Shown piece by piece: positions 18,545 through 26,881 of a stretch of 64,000 nucleotides of DNA (position 1 is the stretch's first letter; each line of letters opens with the position of its first letter). A model generated the notes under the pieces. The model had not been told where the DNA came from. It saw nothing but the letters and a program-made list of their open reading frames with translations, and ran no database searches. This stretch comes from DATFDN01 sp963767645 (GTDB taxonomy: Bacteria > Pseudomonadota > Alphaproteobacteria > Acetobacterales > Acetobacteraceae). The DNA lies in assembly GCA_963767645.1 (NCBI GenBank), contig CAVYEW010000011.1, forward strand, positions 62,001 through 126,000. Reading direction: 5' to 3'. Both the position numbers and the translations under genes were made by a program.

Positions 18545-19156
18545 ATGGCCAAGCTCAATCGGATGCAGACGTCGGCGCTGCCTGATCCCGTCCTGGATCG
18601 TCGCCAGGCGGTGCCGGCGCTGATCGAGCGTCCGCAGGACTTCCTGGTGATCGCCGGACTGGCCGGGGCAGCGCAGGAACTGTGCGCCATGACCGAGGAC
18701 GGGCCCGGCGTGTTCGGTTTGGCCGGCGCGATGGGCGCCGCGCCGATGATGGGCCTGGGGCTCGCGCTTTCCCAGCCGCATCGGCGCGTGCTGGTCGTGA
18801 CCGGCGACGGCGAACTGCTGATGAACCTCGGCGCACTCGCCACGATCGCGCTCCTGAACCCGCCCAACCTGCGGATCGTCTGCGTCGACAACGGCCATTA
18901 TGGGGAAACCGGCAATCAGGACAGCCATACCGGGCTTGGGGTGCAGCTCGACAAGATCGCGGCCGGCGCGGGCTTTCCCGTGGTCCACACCATCAACACC
19001 GAGACGGAGGTCGCCGAAGGGCGGCGGCTGTTGAACCCCGACAGCGGCTTGGCTTTCATCCTGCTGCGGGTGATCGAGGGCCCGCCGCTCAGAAGCCGGC
19101 GCACCCTGTTCCCGCATCTTGCCCGCGACCGATTTCGAGCGGCACTGCTAGGGTAG
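18545..19156 (+). CDS. TPP-binding decarboxylase, C-terminal subunit (sulfopyruvate/phosphonopyruvate decarboxylase beta-like)
   Basis: A 203-residue PP domain of a ThDP enzyme. The ThDP/Mg motif is GDGELLMNLGALATIA followed by VDNGHYGETGNQ (GDG-x(n)-N). It pairs with the protein encoded just upstream to build the active site between subunits. A leucine-rich C-terminus closes the domain. No sulfolactate or phosphonate genes are visible nearby, so the physiological substrate stays open. Confidence 0.78.
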   Translation: MAKLNRMQTSALPDPVLDRRQAVPALIERPQDFLVIAGLAGAAQELCAMTEDGPGVFGLAGAMGAAPMMGLGLALSQPHRRVLVVTGDGELLMNLGALATIALLNPPNLRIVCVDNGHYGETGNQDSHTGLGVQLDKIAAGAGFPVVHTINTETEVAEGRRLLNPDSGLAFILLRVIEGPPLRSRRTLFPHLARDRFRAALLG

Positions 19157-19229
19157 AGCACGCTTGGGCGGGGTAGTCTCCCCTATGTAAATGAAGGGGC
19201 GGCAGGAGCTTGACGCTCACTGGCGTGGA

Positions 19230-20999
19230 TCACGCGGCTGCCAGCACCGGGACGGCAGCGAGTTGGGTGCGGACCAGCTCCGCGAACACGCCGCCCTGTG
19301 CCAGCAGCTCCTCGAAGGTCCCGCGCTCAACCACGTGGCCGGCATCGAACACCAGGATCTCGTCGGCATCGCGCACCGTGGACAGGCGATGCGCGATAAT
19401 GAACGTGGTGCGCCCGCGCATCAGATTGCGCAGCGCGCGACTGACCCGCGCTTCCGTAGCGGCGTCCAGGGCGCTGGTCGCCTCGTCCAGAATCAGGATG
19501 GGCGGGTTCTTGAGCAGGGCGCGGGCGATGGCGAGGCGTTGGCGCTGCCCGCCCGACAACGTGGAGCCACGCTCGCCGATCAGGGTGTCGTAGCCGCGCG
19601 GCTGGCGCAGGATGAAGTCGTGCGCGTCGGCTAGACGACAGGCCTCCTCGATCTCCTCCTGGGTCGCATCGGGCTGGCCGACCAGCAGGTTGTCGCGGAT
19701 TGACCGGTTGAACAGCATGCTCTCCTGGAACACCACGCCGATCGCGGCGCGCAGGCTTTCCAGCGTGACCTCCCTCAAGTCCTGGCCATCGATCAGAATC
19801 CGACCCTCGGTCGGGTCCCACAGGCGCTGGAGCAGGGCCATGACAGTCGACTTTCCGGCCCCGGTATGGCCGACCAGCGCGACCGCGGTGCCAGGCCGCG
19901 CGGCGAAGGAAACGTCGCTCAGCACGTTCTGCCCGCCGGGATAGGCGAAGAAGACGTGATCGAACACCACCTCGCCGTGTGGCGCTTCAAGCCTCCGCGC
20001 ACCCGGAGCTTCGGGCACCGAGCTCTGCGCATCCAGCACGTCGAACAGCTCCTCGATGGCCGGTGCCCGAAAGAACACGTTGGCGACGAAGTTCACCGCC
20101 GCCTCCAAACGGCTGATCAACAGGGTCGCGAAGCCCATGAAGCTGACCACTTCCGAAAGCTCGGCCTCGCCCGCCAAGTGCAGGACGGTGCCGACCACCA
20201 CGATGGAGATCACGGCGAGGGTGCTTGCTCCGCGCGTGAGCACGTTCACGACCGCCCACCAGTTCAGCACCGGGAACGTATGGGAGATCACCTGCTGGGC
20301 GATGTCGCCGAACAGGCGGCGCTCCGCAGCCAACCGGGTAAACGACTGCACGACCATGACATTGCCGAGCGCGTCCGACACCGTGCCGGCCAGGCGCGAA
20401 TTCGCGCCTTCGGCCCGGCGTTGGCCGGCCTGCGTGCGGCTGACCACGAAAGAGGTGACGCTGATGAAGACGGTAACCAACACAATCAAACAGACCGACA
20501 GGCGCCAATTCATCATCAGAGTCAGCGGCAGCAGGACTACTACCGAGGCGATGGTGGCCAACTGGTCGCGAAAGAACACAAGCCATACCGCAAACAGCGC
20601 GTCGGTGCCGGAAATCATCACCTTCATCAGCCGACCCGAATGGATATCGCCATGAAACGACAGCGGCAGGGCCAGTACATGGCTGAAGTAGCGCCCGATT
20701 ATCTGGATGCGGTTGCGGTGCGCCAGCCGCTCGGCCTGCAGGGCGGTTGCCATGTTGGAGGCGATGCTGGCCGTGCCGACACCGGCCCAGATGCTAAGGA
20801 GCACGGTCGCCTGCTGCCACAGCACATCGCGGCGAAGCTGGTCGGATTCGCCCAGCAGCCCGATCACCCGGCCGAACAGCACAGGTTCCAGGAACAGCAG
20901 CCCGGCCACCATGAGACTGCCGAGGCAAAGCAGGGCGGCCACCTTCAGGTCCGACCCGAGCAGGCGCAGGGCCCGCATATAGATTCTCAGGAATCGCAT
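19230..20999 (-). CDS. Cyclic beta-glucan-type ABC exporter (NdvA/ChvA-like)
   Basis: A 589-residue half-transporter: an N-terminal six-helix ABC transmembrane domain (about residues 1-310) fused to an ATPase. The ATPase has Walker A VGHTGAGKSTVM, the Q-loop GVVFQESMLF, signature LSGGQRQRLAIAR, Walker B ILILDEATSALD and the H-loop IIAHRLSTV. The start MRFLRIYMRALRLLG and total length match NdvA/ChvA, exporters of cyclic beta-1,2-glucan. The start at 20999 is chosen over an upstream in-frame codon at 21059 by family alignment. No cyclic glucan synthase is in the window, so the cargo is inferred. Confidence 0.85.
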   Translation of the reverse strand: MRFLRIYMRALRLLGSDLKVAALLCLGSLMVAGLLFLEPVLFGRVIGLLGESDQLRRDVLWQQATVLLSIWAGVGTASIASNMATALQAERLAHRNRIQIIGRYFSHVLALPLSFHGDIHSGRLMKVMISGTDALFAVWLVFFRDQLATIASVVVLLPLTLMMNWRLSVCLIVLVTVFISVTSFVVSRTQAGQRRAEGANSRLAGTVSDALGNVMVVQSFTRLAAERRLFGDIAQQVISHTFPVLNWWAVVNVLTRGASTLAVISIVVVGTVLHLAGEAELSEVVSFMGFATLLISRLEAAVNFVANVFFRAPAIEELFDVLDAQSSVPEAPGARRLEAPHGEVVFDHVFFAYPGGQNVLSDVSFAARPGTAVALVGHTGAGKSTVMALLQRLWDPTEGRILIDGQDLREVTLESLRAAIGVVFQESMLFNRSIRDNLLVGQPDATQEEIEEACRLADAHDFILRQPRGYDTLIGERGSTLSGGQRQRLAIARALLKNPPILILDEATSALDAATEARVSRALRNLMRGRTTFIIAHRLSTVRDADEILVFDAGHVVERGTFEELLAQGGVFAELVRTQLAAVPVLAAA

Positions 21000-21079
21000 C
21001 GGCTGGCCCGCGTTGATCCTATCCCCGGCGGATGATCTGGCATCCCCGTGTGGCAGCAACAGGGCACGGGATCACCTGG

Positions 21080-21940
21080 TCAGCATTGCATCGCAGAGAA
21101 TTGCGCGCCAGGCGAGACGAACTCCTCCTGGGCCGCCACCGTGAGAAGTTCACGCGAACCGGCCTCTTGGGTGCGGCGCAGCACCCCCCAGAGAGATGAG
21201 CCCGCCCGCTCCAGCGCCGCCGCGGCGCTGCCGGTGGCAAGACGATGGAACAGGAACAGCGCCGCGAGCACGTCGCCGGCGCCGTTCGCGCTGATCGGCA
21301 GCTCGGGCGTGCGCAGCAGGTAACAATGCCCGCCTTCGGCGGCCAGCATCTCGATGCTGCCCGTCGGGGTCTCGTTGGTGCGCAGACTGGTGATCAGCAC
21401 GGTGCGCGGTCCATCGGCCCGCATGCTCGCAGCCAGGCAGGCAGCGCCTCGCCGGGCTTCGGCGAGCGTGGCACAGGCACAGCCGGTAAGCTGCTCCAGC
21501 TCGAATCGGTTGGGCGTGACGATGTCGGCGCTCGGCACCGCGCGGTCGCGCATCAGCTCGGCGATGCCGGGACGGACATACACGCCGCCTCCGTCATCGC
21601 CGATGACCGGATCGCAGCAGTAGAGCGCGCCTGGATTTGCCGCCCGGACGCGCCCGACCGCATCGAGGATGGCGTGACCGATCCCCCTGTCGCCCATGTA
21701 GCCCGACAACACCGCGTCGCATTCCGCCAGTGCGCCGCGCGCGGCGATGCCGTCGATCAGGGCGCCGATCGCCGCGCCGTCGGACACCTGCCCGGTCCAG
21801 GCGCCGTAGCCTGGGTGGTTCGAGAACTGGACCGTGTTGACCGCCGATACCTCGGCGCCGAGCCGTTGCAGCGGAAACATCGCGGCCGAGTTGCCGACAT
21901 GCCCGTAGGCGACCCAGGACTGGATGGACAGGATGTTCAC
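21080..21940 (-). CDS. pdxY: Pyridoxal kinase PdxY
   Basis: A 286-residue PfkB/ribokinase-like kinase phosphorylating pyridoxal to PLP in the salvage pathway. Family motifs are ILSIQSWVAYGHVGNSAA at the N-terminus, NTVQFSNHPGYG, SGYMGDRG, CDPVIGDDGGGVYV, TPNRFELEQLTG, and the anion hole GAGDVLAALFL (with ISANGAGD). The GTG at 21940 is selected because the first strand begins right after it, and the length matches E. coli PdxY. It shares strand and close spacing with the adjacent SDR gene. Confidence 0.92.
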   Translation of the reverse strand: MNILSIQSWVAYGHVGNSAAMFPLQRLGAEVSAVNTVQFSNHPGYGAWTGQVSDGAAIGALIDGIAARGALAECDAVLSGYMGDRGIGHAILDAVGRVRAANPGALYCCDPVIGDDGGGVYVRPGIAELMRDRAVPSADIVTPNRFELEQLTGCACATLAEARRGAACLAASMRADGPRTVLITSLRTNETPTGSIEMLAAEGGHCYLLRTPELPISANGAGDVLAALFLFHRLATGSAAAALERAGSSLWGVLRRTQEAGSRELLTVAAQEEFVSPGAQFSAMQC

Positions 21941-21959
21941 GGCCGAGCCCTGGCACGGT

Positions 21960-22718
21960 TCAGGCGGTGCGGCCGCCATCCACCGGCAGCAGCACCCCGG
22001 TGATGAAGCTGGAACTGTCCTCGGCGAGCCACACACAGGCATTGGCGATGTCGGCGGGCGTGCTCATCCGGCCCAGCGGAATGCTGGCGAGGAACCGTTC
22101 GCGCAACGCCGGCGTGTCTTCCCCGCCCATGAAGTCCTCGACCAGCGCGGTCGCGCCGATCACCGGGCAGACCGAGTTGACGCGGATATTGTCCTTGGCG
22201 AGTTCCAGCGCCATCGCCTTGGTGATGATGTTCACCGCGCCCTTGGTGCCGTTGTACCAGACCAGTCCCGGGCGTGGGCTGATGCCGGCGGTGCTGCCGA
22301 TGTTAATGATCGACCCGCCGCGCGCGCCTCCTTCCCTGGGCTGGCGCAGGACCGGGATCGCCTCCTGCGCCATCCAGTAGATCGACTTCACGTTCACCGC
22401 GTAGATGCGGTCGAACGTTGCCTCGTCCACCTCCAGCATGGGCCGGTTGCGATGGGTGGTCCCGGCGTTGTTCACCACGACGTCGAGCCCGCCGAACTCC
22501 TGCAGGGCCGCCTGCACGATCGCCTTCACATCAGCGCCCTTGCTGACATCGCCGCCGACAGCCACCGCGCCGATCTCGGCAGCGAGGCGCCGGGCCCCGT
22601 CCAAATTCATGTCCGCTGCGACCACGCGCGCGCCCTCGGCGGCGAACCGCCGCGCGATGCCCTCTCCAAAGCCGCTCGCCGCTCCGGTCACAATCGCGAT
22701 CTTGCCTTGCAGCCGCAT
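21960..22718 (-). CDS. SDR family oxidoreductase
   Basis: A 252-residue classical SDR with the cofactor motif TGAASGFG near residues 11-18, NNAGTTHR, catalytic Ser in NIGSTAGI, YNGTKGA for YxxxK, and a C-terminal TGVLLPVDGGRTA. The ATG is preceded by GGAGGAG. It lies 19 nt upstream of pdxY on the same strand, so co-transcription is likely. It is closest in appearance to glucose-1-dehydrogenase or FabG-like members. The substrate is unknown. Confidence 0.9.
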   Translation of the reverse strand: MRLQGKIAIVTGAASGFGEGIARRFAAEGARVVAADMNLDGARRLAAEIGAVAVGGDVSKGADVKAIVQAALQEFGGLDVVVNNAGTTHRNRPMLEVDEATFDRIYAVNVKSIYWMAQEAIPVLRQPREGGARGGSIINIGSTAGISPRPGLVWYNGTKGAVNIITKAMALELAKDNIRVNSVCPVIGATALVEDFMGGEDTPALRERFLASIPLGRMSTPADIANACVWLAEDSSSFITGVLLPVDGGRTA

Positions 22719-22781
22719 GGGTTCTCCTCCGTTGAGGGGACGCTAGAGGTCCGACGAACCCGCCGCAACTCGGAGACTGCA

Positions 22782-23567
22782 ATGCCCGACACTCGTCCCC
22801 TCGCCATCGTCACCGGCGCTTCGACCGGCATCGGCTACGAGCTGGCCAAATGCTGTGCCCAGAACGGCTATGACCTTCTGGTTGCTGCCGACGAGCCGGC
22901 GATCAACGACGCGGCGCAGGAGTTCAGGCAGCTCGGCGTGTCCGTCGACGCGGTGCAGGCCGACCTCGCGACGATCAAGGGCGTCGACACCCTCTATGCG
23001 GCGGCCAGGGGCCGCCCGGTCGAGGCGCTGCTCGCCAACGCGGGACGCGGATTGGGGAAGGGCTTCCTTGACCAGGACTTCGACGATGTGCGGCGCGTCA
23101 TCGACACCAACATCACCGGCACGGTCTATCTCATTCAGAAGGTGGGCAGGGATATGCGCGCGCAGCAACGCGGCCGCATCCTGATCACCGGATCGATCGC
23201 CGGCTTCATCCCGGGCACCTACCAGGCGGTCTACAACGCCAGCAAGGCGTTCCTCGACTCGTTCTCGTTCGCGATCCGCCACGAGCTGAAGGACACGGGC
23301 GTGACGGTCACCTGCCTGATGCCCGGCGCGACCGAGACCGAGTTCTTCCAGCGTGCCGACATGATGGACACCAAGGTCGGGCAGGCAAAGAAGGACAATG
23401 CCGCCGACGTCGCCAAGACCGGCTTCGACGCCATGATCAAGGGGACGGGCGACGTGGTGACCGGGTGGCACAACAAGCTGCAAACGGCGATCGCCTCGGT
23501 GACTCCGGCCGACATGCTCGCCGAGCAGCACCGCAAGATGGCCGAGCCTGGATCGGCGAGGGCCTAG
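22782..23567 (+). CDS. SDR family NAD(P)-dependent oxidoreductase
   Basis: A 261-residue SDR of the DltE/short-chain-reductase subgroup: TGASTGIG near residues 11-18, LLANAGRG, SxxxY in TGSIAGFIPG and YNASKAF, and a TETEFF loop after the active site. The C-terminal helix (ADMLAEQHRKMAEPGSA) is characteristic of this subgroup, which often reduces acyl or keto lipids. The ATG at 22782 starts the cofactor fold directly. It is divergent from the previous SDR. Confidence 0.88.
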   Translation: MPDTRPLAIVTGASTGIGYELAKCCAQNGYDLLVAADEPAINDAAQEFRQLGVSVDAVQADLATIKGVDTLYAAARGRPVEALLANAGRGLGKGFLDQDFDDVRRVIDTNITGTVYLIQKVGRDMRAQQRGRILITGSIAGFIPGTYQAVYNASKAFLDSFSFAIRHELKDTGVTVTCLMPGATETEFFQRADMMDTKVGQAKKDNAADVAKTGFDAMIKGTGDVVTGWHNKLQTAIASVTPADMLAEQHRKMAEPGSARA

Positions 23568-23670
23568 TCCGATACCGAACGCCGCGCTTTGCACTGCGGC
23601 CGGCGGGCGCTAGAAGGCCCACCTCGGGCGGCCGGTCGGCATCGGCTGCCCCATATCCGAGGAGCAACTC

Positions 23671-23895
23671 ATGAAGCCCGGCGTCCATCCGGAGTACCAC
23701 GAGATCACCGTCGTCATGACCGACGGCACCCAGTTCACCACCCGATCTTGCTGGGGCAAGCCGGGCGACACGCTTCGCCTCGACATCGATCCGAAGTCGC
23801 ACCCCGCCTGGACCGGCCAGCAGCGGATCATCGACACGGGCGGGCAAGTGGCTAAATTCAACAAGAAGTTCGCGGGGCTTGGGCTGAAGCGTTAA
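23671..23895 (+). CDS. rpmE: 50S ribosomal protein L31
   Basis: A 74-residue L31 that bridges the ribosomal subunits. The sequence MKPGVHPEYHEITVVMTDG, then GDTLRLDIDPKSHPAWTG and NKKFAGLG, is typical of alphaproteobacterial L31. It lacks the CxxC zinc pairs of the zinc-binding form (only one Cys is present), so it is the zinc-independent type. The ATG follows GAGGAGCAACTC. Confidence 0.95.
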   Translation: MKPGVHPEYHEITVVMTDGTQFTTRSCWGKPGDTLRLDIDPKSHPAWTGQQRIIDTGGQVAKFNKKFAGLGLKR

Positions 23896-23917
23896 TCCAG
23901 AACCATTGCTTTTTCCT

Positions 23918-23946
23918 CTTGAACCGCGGCGCACGCTAACCAAATT
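23918..23946 (+). promoter_or_regulatory. Candidate heat-shock (RpoH/sigma32) promoter of hsp20
   Basis: CTTGAA at 23918-23923 is a match to the RpoH -35 element. About 16-18 nt downstream, CCAAATT (from 23940) is a partial match to the alphaproteobacterial -10 (CYTATNT). Predicted transcription would start near 23953 and give an 88-nt leader that coincides with the thermometer described next. Assigned from sequence and context only. Confidence 0.5.
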
Positions 23947-23952
23947 TCGGTC

Positions 23953-24040
23953 GTCCGGGGCGCCTTCGGGGCTCCGGGGCCTGAGACAGGGCTGGCCCAC
24001 CCGGGCGGCCTGAAGAGAACCTTGCTTTTGGAGGTTTGCG
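23953..24040 (+). promoter_or_regulatory. ROSE-type RNA thermometer in the hsp20 leader
   Basis: The leader ends with TTGCTTTTGGAGG (24022-24034), six bases before the ATG. ROSE elements share a U(U/C)GCU motif that pairs with the ribosome site in a small hairpin and melts on heating; TTGCT (24022-24026) opposite GGAGG (24030-24034) is that arrangement. Upstream, a strong GC hairpin around 23955-23980 (CCGGGGCGCC/GGGGCTCCGG) matches the first stems of known ROSE leaders. The downstream gene is a small heat-shock protein, the usual target. Structure was not folded computationally. Confidence 0.8.
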
Positions 24041-24523
24041 ATGACCACTGTCGATTTCGCGCCGCTGTTCCGCACTGCCATCGGCTTTGACCGTATGGCC
24101 CGGCTAATGAACAATGCTGCGGCAACCGCGGAGGCGCCGGCCTATCCGCCCTACAACATCGAGAAGACTGGCGAGGACACCTATCGCCTGACCATGGCGG
24201 TGGCCGGCTTCCGGCCTGAGGACCTCGAGCTGGTCGTGAAGGAAAACACGCTCTTGATCTCCGGCCGCGTCGGCCAGGAGGGTCAGAAGGCTGAGGTGCT
24301 GTATCGCGGCATCGCCGGACGCGCGTTCGAGCGGCGCTTCGTGCTTGCCGATCACATCGTGGTCGAGGGTGCGGACCTGCAGAACGGGCTGCTGCATGTC
24401 GGGCTGAAGCGGGTCGTGCCGGAGGCGCTGAAGCCGCGCCGCATCACGATCGGCACCGCCCCGCAGACGGAGACGGCGCAGATCGCCAACGATCAGCCCG
24501 CCGCGGAGTCCAAGGCGGCGTAA
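24041..24523 (+). CDS. Hsp20/alpha-crystallin family small heat-shock protein
   Basis: A 160-residue sHSP of the IbpA type, an ATP-independent chaperone holding unfolded proteins. The N-terminus has FRTAIGFDRMARLMN, and the alpha-crystallin domain spans about residues 33-135 with PPYNIEKTGEDTYRLTMAVAGFRPEDLELVV, LLISGRV, the RGIAGRAFERRFVLADHI motif and GLLHVGLKRVVPE. Translation is probably controlled by the leader thermometer, and transcription by an RpoH-like promoter. A clear terminator follows. Confidence 0.93.
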   Translation: MTTVDFAPLFRTAIGFDRMARLMNNAAATAEAPAYPPYNIEKTGEDTYRLTMAVAGFRPEDLELVVKENTLLISGRVGQEGQKAEVLYRGIAGRAFERRFVLADHIVVEGADLQNGLLHVGLKRVVPEALKPRRITIGTAPQTETAQIANDQPAAESKAA

Positions 24524-24547
24524 CGGGCGCGATCGTATCGAACCCGA

Positions 24548-24575
24548 AGGGGCCGGGCCATCCGGCCCCTTTTTC
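24548..24575 (+). terminator. Rho-independent terminator after hsp20
   Basis: A perfect 8-bp GC stem GGGGCCGG (24549-24556) / CCGGCCCC (24562-24569) with a 5-nt loop is followed by TTTTT. It lies about 25 nt after the hsp20 stop codon. Confidence 0.9.
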
Positions 24576-24640
24576 GTTCAGGTCGCGGACGATCAGACCA
24601 TCGCGCTTGCAAACGCTCCAGAAGGCCGGAATCGCGAGAG

Positions 24641-25507
24641 ATGACCAGCCTGCTGATCTTCGGACTGGGCTATGTCGGCCGTGCCGTCGCCGCCGAGGCT
24701 GGTGCGCAGGGCATGGCGGTCGTCGGCACCGCGCGTCGACAGGAGCACACTCTGGCGCGGGTCGACGTGATCGCGCCGGAGAAAGCCGTGGCGGCGCTCG
24801 CGGAAGCGACTCATCTGCTTGTCACGGCGCCTCCCGGCGAGGCCGGCGATCCGCTGCTTGCGCTGGAAGGGACACCCGCCGCGCTCGCGCGTTCGCCGCT
24901 GAGGTGGATCGGCTATCTCTCCACGACCGGCGTCTATGGCGACCGCAACGGCGGGTGGGTGGACGAGGCGACGCCTCCGGCACCCGGTTCGGAGCGCAGC
25001 GTCCGGCGCGTCGCCGCCGAAGCCGCCTGGTCGGCGTTCGCCGATAAATATGCGGTCGATATCTTCCGCCTGGCCGGCACCTATGGTCCAGGCCGTTCCG
25101 TCTTCGATGACCTGCGTGGCGGGCGGGCGCGCCGGGTCGTCAAGCCGGGCCACGCCTTCGGCCGCATCCACCGCGACGACATCGTGCGCGCCATCCGGGC
25201 CGCCATGGCCCAGGAGGCCGGCGCGGGCGTGAGGATGTTCAATCTCTCCGACGATCAGCCGGCGGAAAGCGCCGTCGTGATCGAGGAGGCGGCGCGGCTG
25301 CTCGGCATTCCGGCGCCCCCGGAGCTGGCGTTCGTGGAAGCCTGGCAGGCGATGAGCCCGATGGCACGCAGCTTCTGGGCCGAGAACCGCAAGGTGAGCA
25401 GCCGAGCAACGAAGGCCGCGCTCGGCCTCTGTTGGCGCTACCCGACCTATCGCGAGGGGCTACGCGCCATCCTGGCCGCAGAGCGGGAGGAGCACCCGCT
25501 CCAATAG
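24641..25507 (+). CDS. NAD(P)-dependent epimerase/dehydratase-like protein (YeeZ type)
   Basis: A 288-residue extended-SDR-like protein with a Rossmann start TSLLIFGLGYVGRAVA (GxGxxG), STTGVYGDRNGGWVDE and RLAGTYGPGRSVFDDL. FGRIHRDDIVRAI is typical of YeeZ/NAD-epimerase-like sequences. The catalytic Tyr in YxxxK is not clearly placed. Cellular role is unknown. The 3' end overlaps a convergent alpha/beta hydrolase gene by 48 nt. Confidence 0.8.
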   Translation: MTSLLIFGLGYVGRAVAAEAGAQGMAVVGTARRQEHTLARVDVIAPEKAVAALAEATHLLVTAPPGEAGDPLLALEGTPAALARSPLRWIGYLSTTGVYGDRNGGWVDEATPPAPGSERSVRRVAAEAAWSAFADKYAVDIFRLAGTYGPGRSVFDDLRGGRARRVVKPGHAFGRIHRDDIVRAIRAAMAQEAGAGVRMFNLSDDQPAESAVVIEEAARLLGIPAPPELAFVEAWQAMSPMARSFWAENRKVSSRATKAALGLCWRYPTYREGLRAILAAEREEHPLQ

Positions 25508-26212
25508 CGCGAGGTCTTGCGGCCGGGACAGACGGTGATCTCCGTCCTTGACCAGCGTAACCTGCACATCCGTCCCGGTCAGTTGCTCGGCAAGGCGGAG
25601 CGCGGTCTGCCACGGCACGTCGGGGTCGCGCTGGCCGTGCAGCAGGCGAACCGGACAATCAAGCGCGATCGGCCCGTCCAGCAGCAGGCGCGTTCGCCCG
25701 TCCTCGATCAAGCGGCGGGTGATGGGATAGGGCTCGCCATACTGGCTGGGCACGCGCAGCACGCCCTCGCGCATGATTTGCTCGTGCTCGACTGGGGCCA
25801 TGGCCTGCCACATCAGGCGCTCGGTGAAGTCCGGGGCGGCGGCGATGCCGACCAGGCCGGCAACGCGCTCCGGCCGCGCCAAGGCGGCCAGCAGGGCGAT
25901 CCAGGCGCCCATGGAGGAGCCGACCAGCACGAGCGGCCCTTGGATAAGCGCGTCGATCAGCGCCAGGGCGTCCGCGGTCCACCGCCCAATATCGCCGTCC
26001 TCGAACCGACCCGCGCTGGCGCCGTGGCCCGAATAGTCGAAGCGCAGCATCGCCTGCCCTCGTGCAGCGCAGAAGCGGGCGAGATGCGTGGCCTTGTCGC
26101 CGGTCATGTCGCTGCGGAAGCCGGGAAGGAATATGACGGCGGGCCTGTTGCCAGGAGTGAGGGCGTAGGCAAGGCGGATGCCGTCGCCGCGGTCGAGCGT
26201 TTCCGAAGACAT
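25460..26212 (-). CDS. Alpha/beta hydrolase
   Basis: A 250-residue serine hydrolase. The oxyanion region is VIFLPGFRSDMTGDKA, the nucleophile elbow GSSMG (Ser in VLVGSSMGAW), the acid Asp in HGQRDPDVP and the catalytic His in VKDGDHRLSRP. These spacings match small carboxylesterases and the palmitoyl-thioesterase-like ABHD10 group, for which DYSGHGASAG and LDCPVRLLHGQ are characteristic. No signal peptide is present. Confidence 0.85.
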   Translation of the reverse strand: MSSETLDRGDGIRLAYALTPGNRPAVIFLPGFRSDMTGDKATHLARFCAARGQAMLRFDYSGHGASAGRFEDGDIGRWTADALALIDALIQGPLVLVGSSMGAWIALLAALARPERVAGLVGIAAAPDFTERLMWQAMAPVEHEQIMREGVLRVPSQYGEPYPITRRLIEDGRTRLLLDGPIALDCPVRLLHGQRDPDVPWQTALRLAEQLTGTDVQVTLVKDGDHRLSRPQDLALLERVLLPLCGQDGA

Positions 26213-26221
26213 GCCGCACGC

Positions 26222-26533
26222 TTACAGACCGAAAAAGATCCAGTCGAGCGCGCGGTTGAGGTCGTCACGGTACTCTCGCAGACTGCCTACCGGCTTGCCC
26301 AACCGCGAAGCCAGGATGCTTCCCATCATCAACAGCAACACGATGTATTCGGCGCCCTCGTGACGAACGCTGACCAGGACGCGATTTGGCTGCCCGGCCA
26401 GCGGCGGCACAGGCCGGGCCAGAGGCGCGACCAGACGATCCTGGCCGCCGACCGCATCCGCCTGCAGTACCACCACCAGCGGAAAATCCCGCCGTGATCG
26501 CCCATTTGGGTTCACATGCAGGTCATGGCGCAT
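26222..26533 (-). CDS. ccdB: CcdB-family toxin
   Basis: A 103-residue toxin of the CcdB family, known gyrase poisons. Matching regions are NPNGRSRRDFPLVVVLQAD at the N-terminus, RLVAPLARP and, at the C-terminus, SLREYRDDLNRALDWIFFGL, where the final W/G-containing tail contacts GyrA in characterised members. The start at 26533 overlaps the antitoxin gene by 11 nt, typical of ccdAB operons; an upstream in-frame start would overlap further. It is toxic alone and neutralised by the upstream-encoded CcdA. Confidence 0.8.
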   Translation of the reverse strand: MRHDLHVNPNGRSRRDFPLVVVLQADAVGGQDRLVAPLARPVPPLAGQPNRVLVSVRHEGAEYIVLLLMMGSILASRLGKPVGSLREYRDDLNRALDWIFFGL

Positions 26534-26804
26534 GAGTGTCGTCGGCGTCCGCCTCACCCTCGCTTGCCCAGTCGTCGAACGGCCGCCCGTAGAGCGCCAC
26601 ATAAGCGGAGGCACGCTCTCCTGCGTCCTTCAACTCCGCCCGAATCCGCTCTCGTTCGAGTTCCGTGTAGGCGCGGGCAACGGCCTCCTCGGCTAGTCGG
26701 GAGATGTTCAGGCCAGCTGCAGTCGCCTTGGCAGCCAGATCCTGGTTCAGGGTGATGCTGACGGTTTTGCGCCGGGCATTCAGGTCGAAGAGAGGGGTTC
26801 GCAC
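26523..26804 (-). CDS. ccdA: CcdA-family antitoxin
   Basis: A 93-residue antitoxin: an N-terminal ribbon-helix-helix (KTVSITLNQDLAAKATAAGLNISRLAEEAV) that would bind the operon promoter, then a disordered acidic tail (DDWASEGEADADDTHAP) of the kind that wraps the toxin. It is the first gene of a two-gene operon with ccdB. The location between an alpha/beta hydrolase and a glycosyltransferase gene gives no other clue to function. Confidence 0.8.
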   Translation of the reverse strand: MRTPLFDLNARRKTVSITLNQDLAAKATAAGLNISRLAEEAVARAYTELERERIRAELKDAGERASAYVALYGRPFDDWASEGEADADDTHAP

Positions 26805-26881
26805 AGCAGGCCTGCCACGGGTAATCAGACACCTGCATCTATGCCCATGTAAGAACCGCCCAGCAAGCGTAACATGACCCG

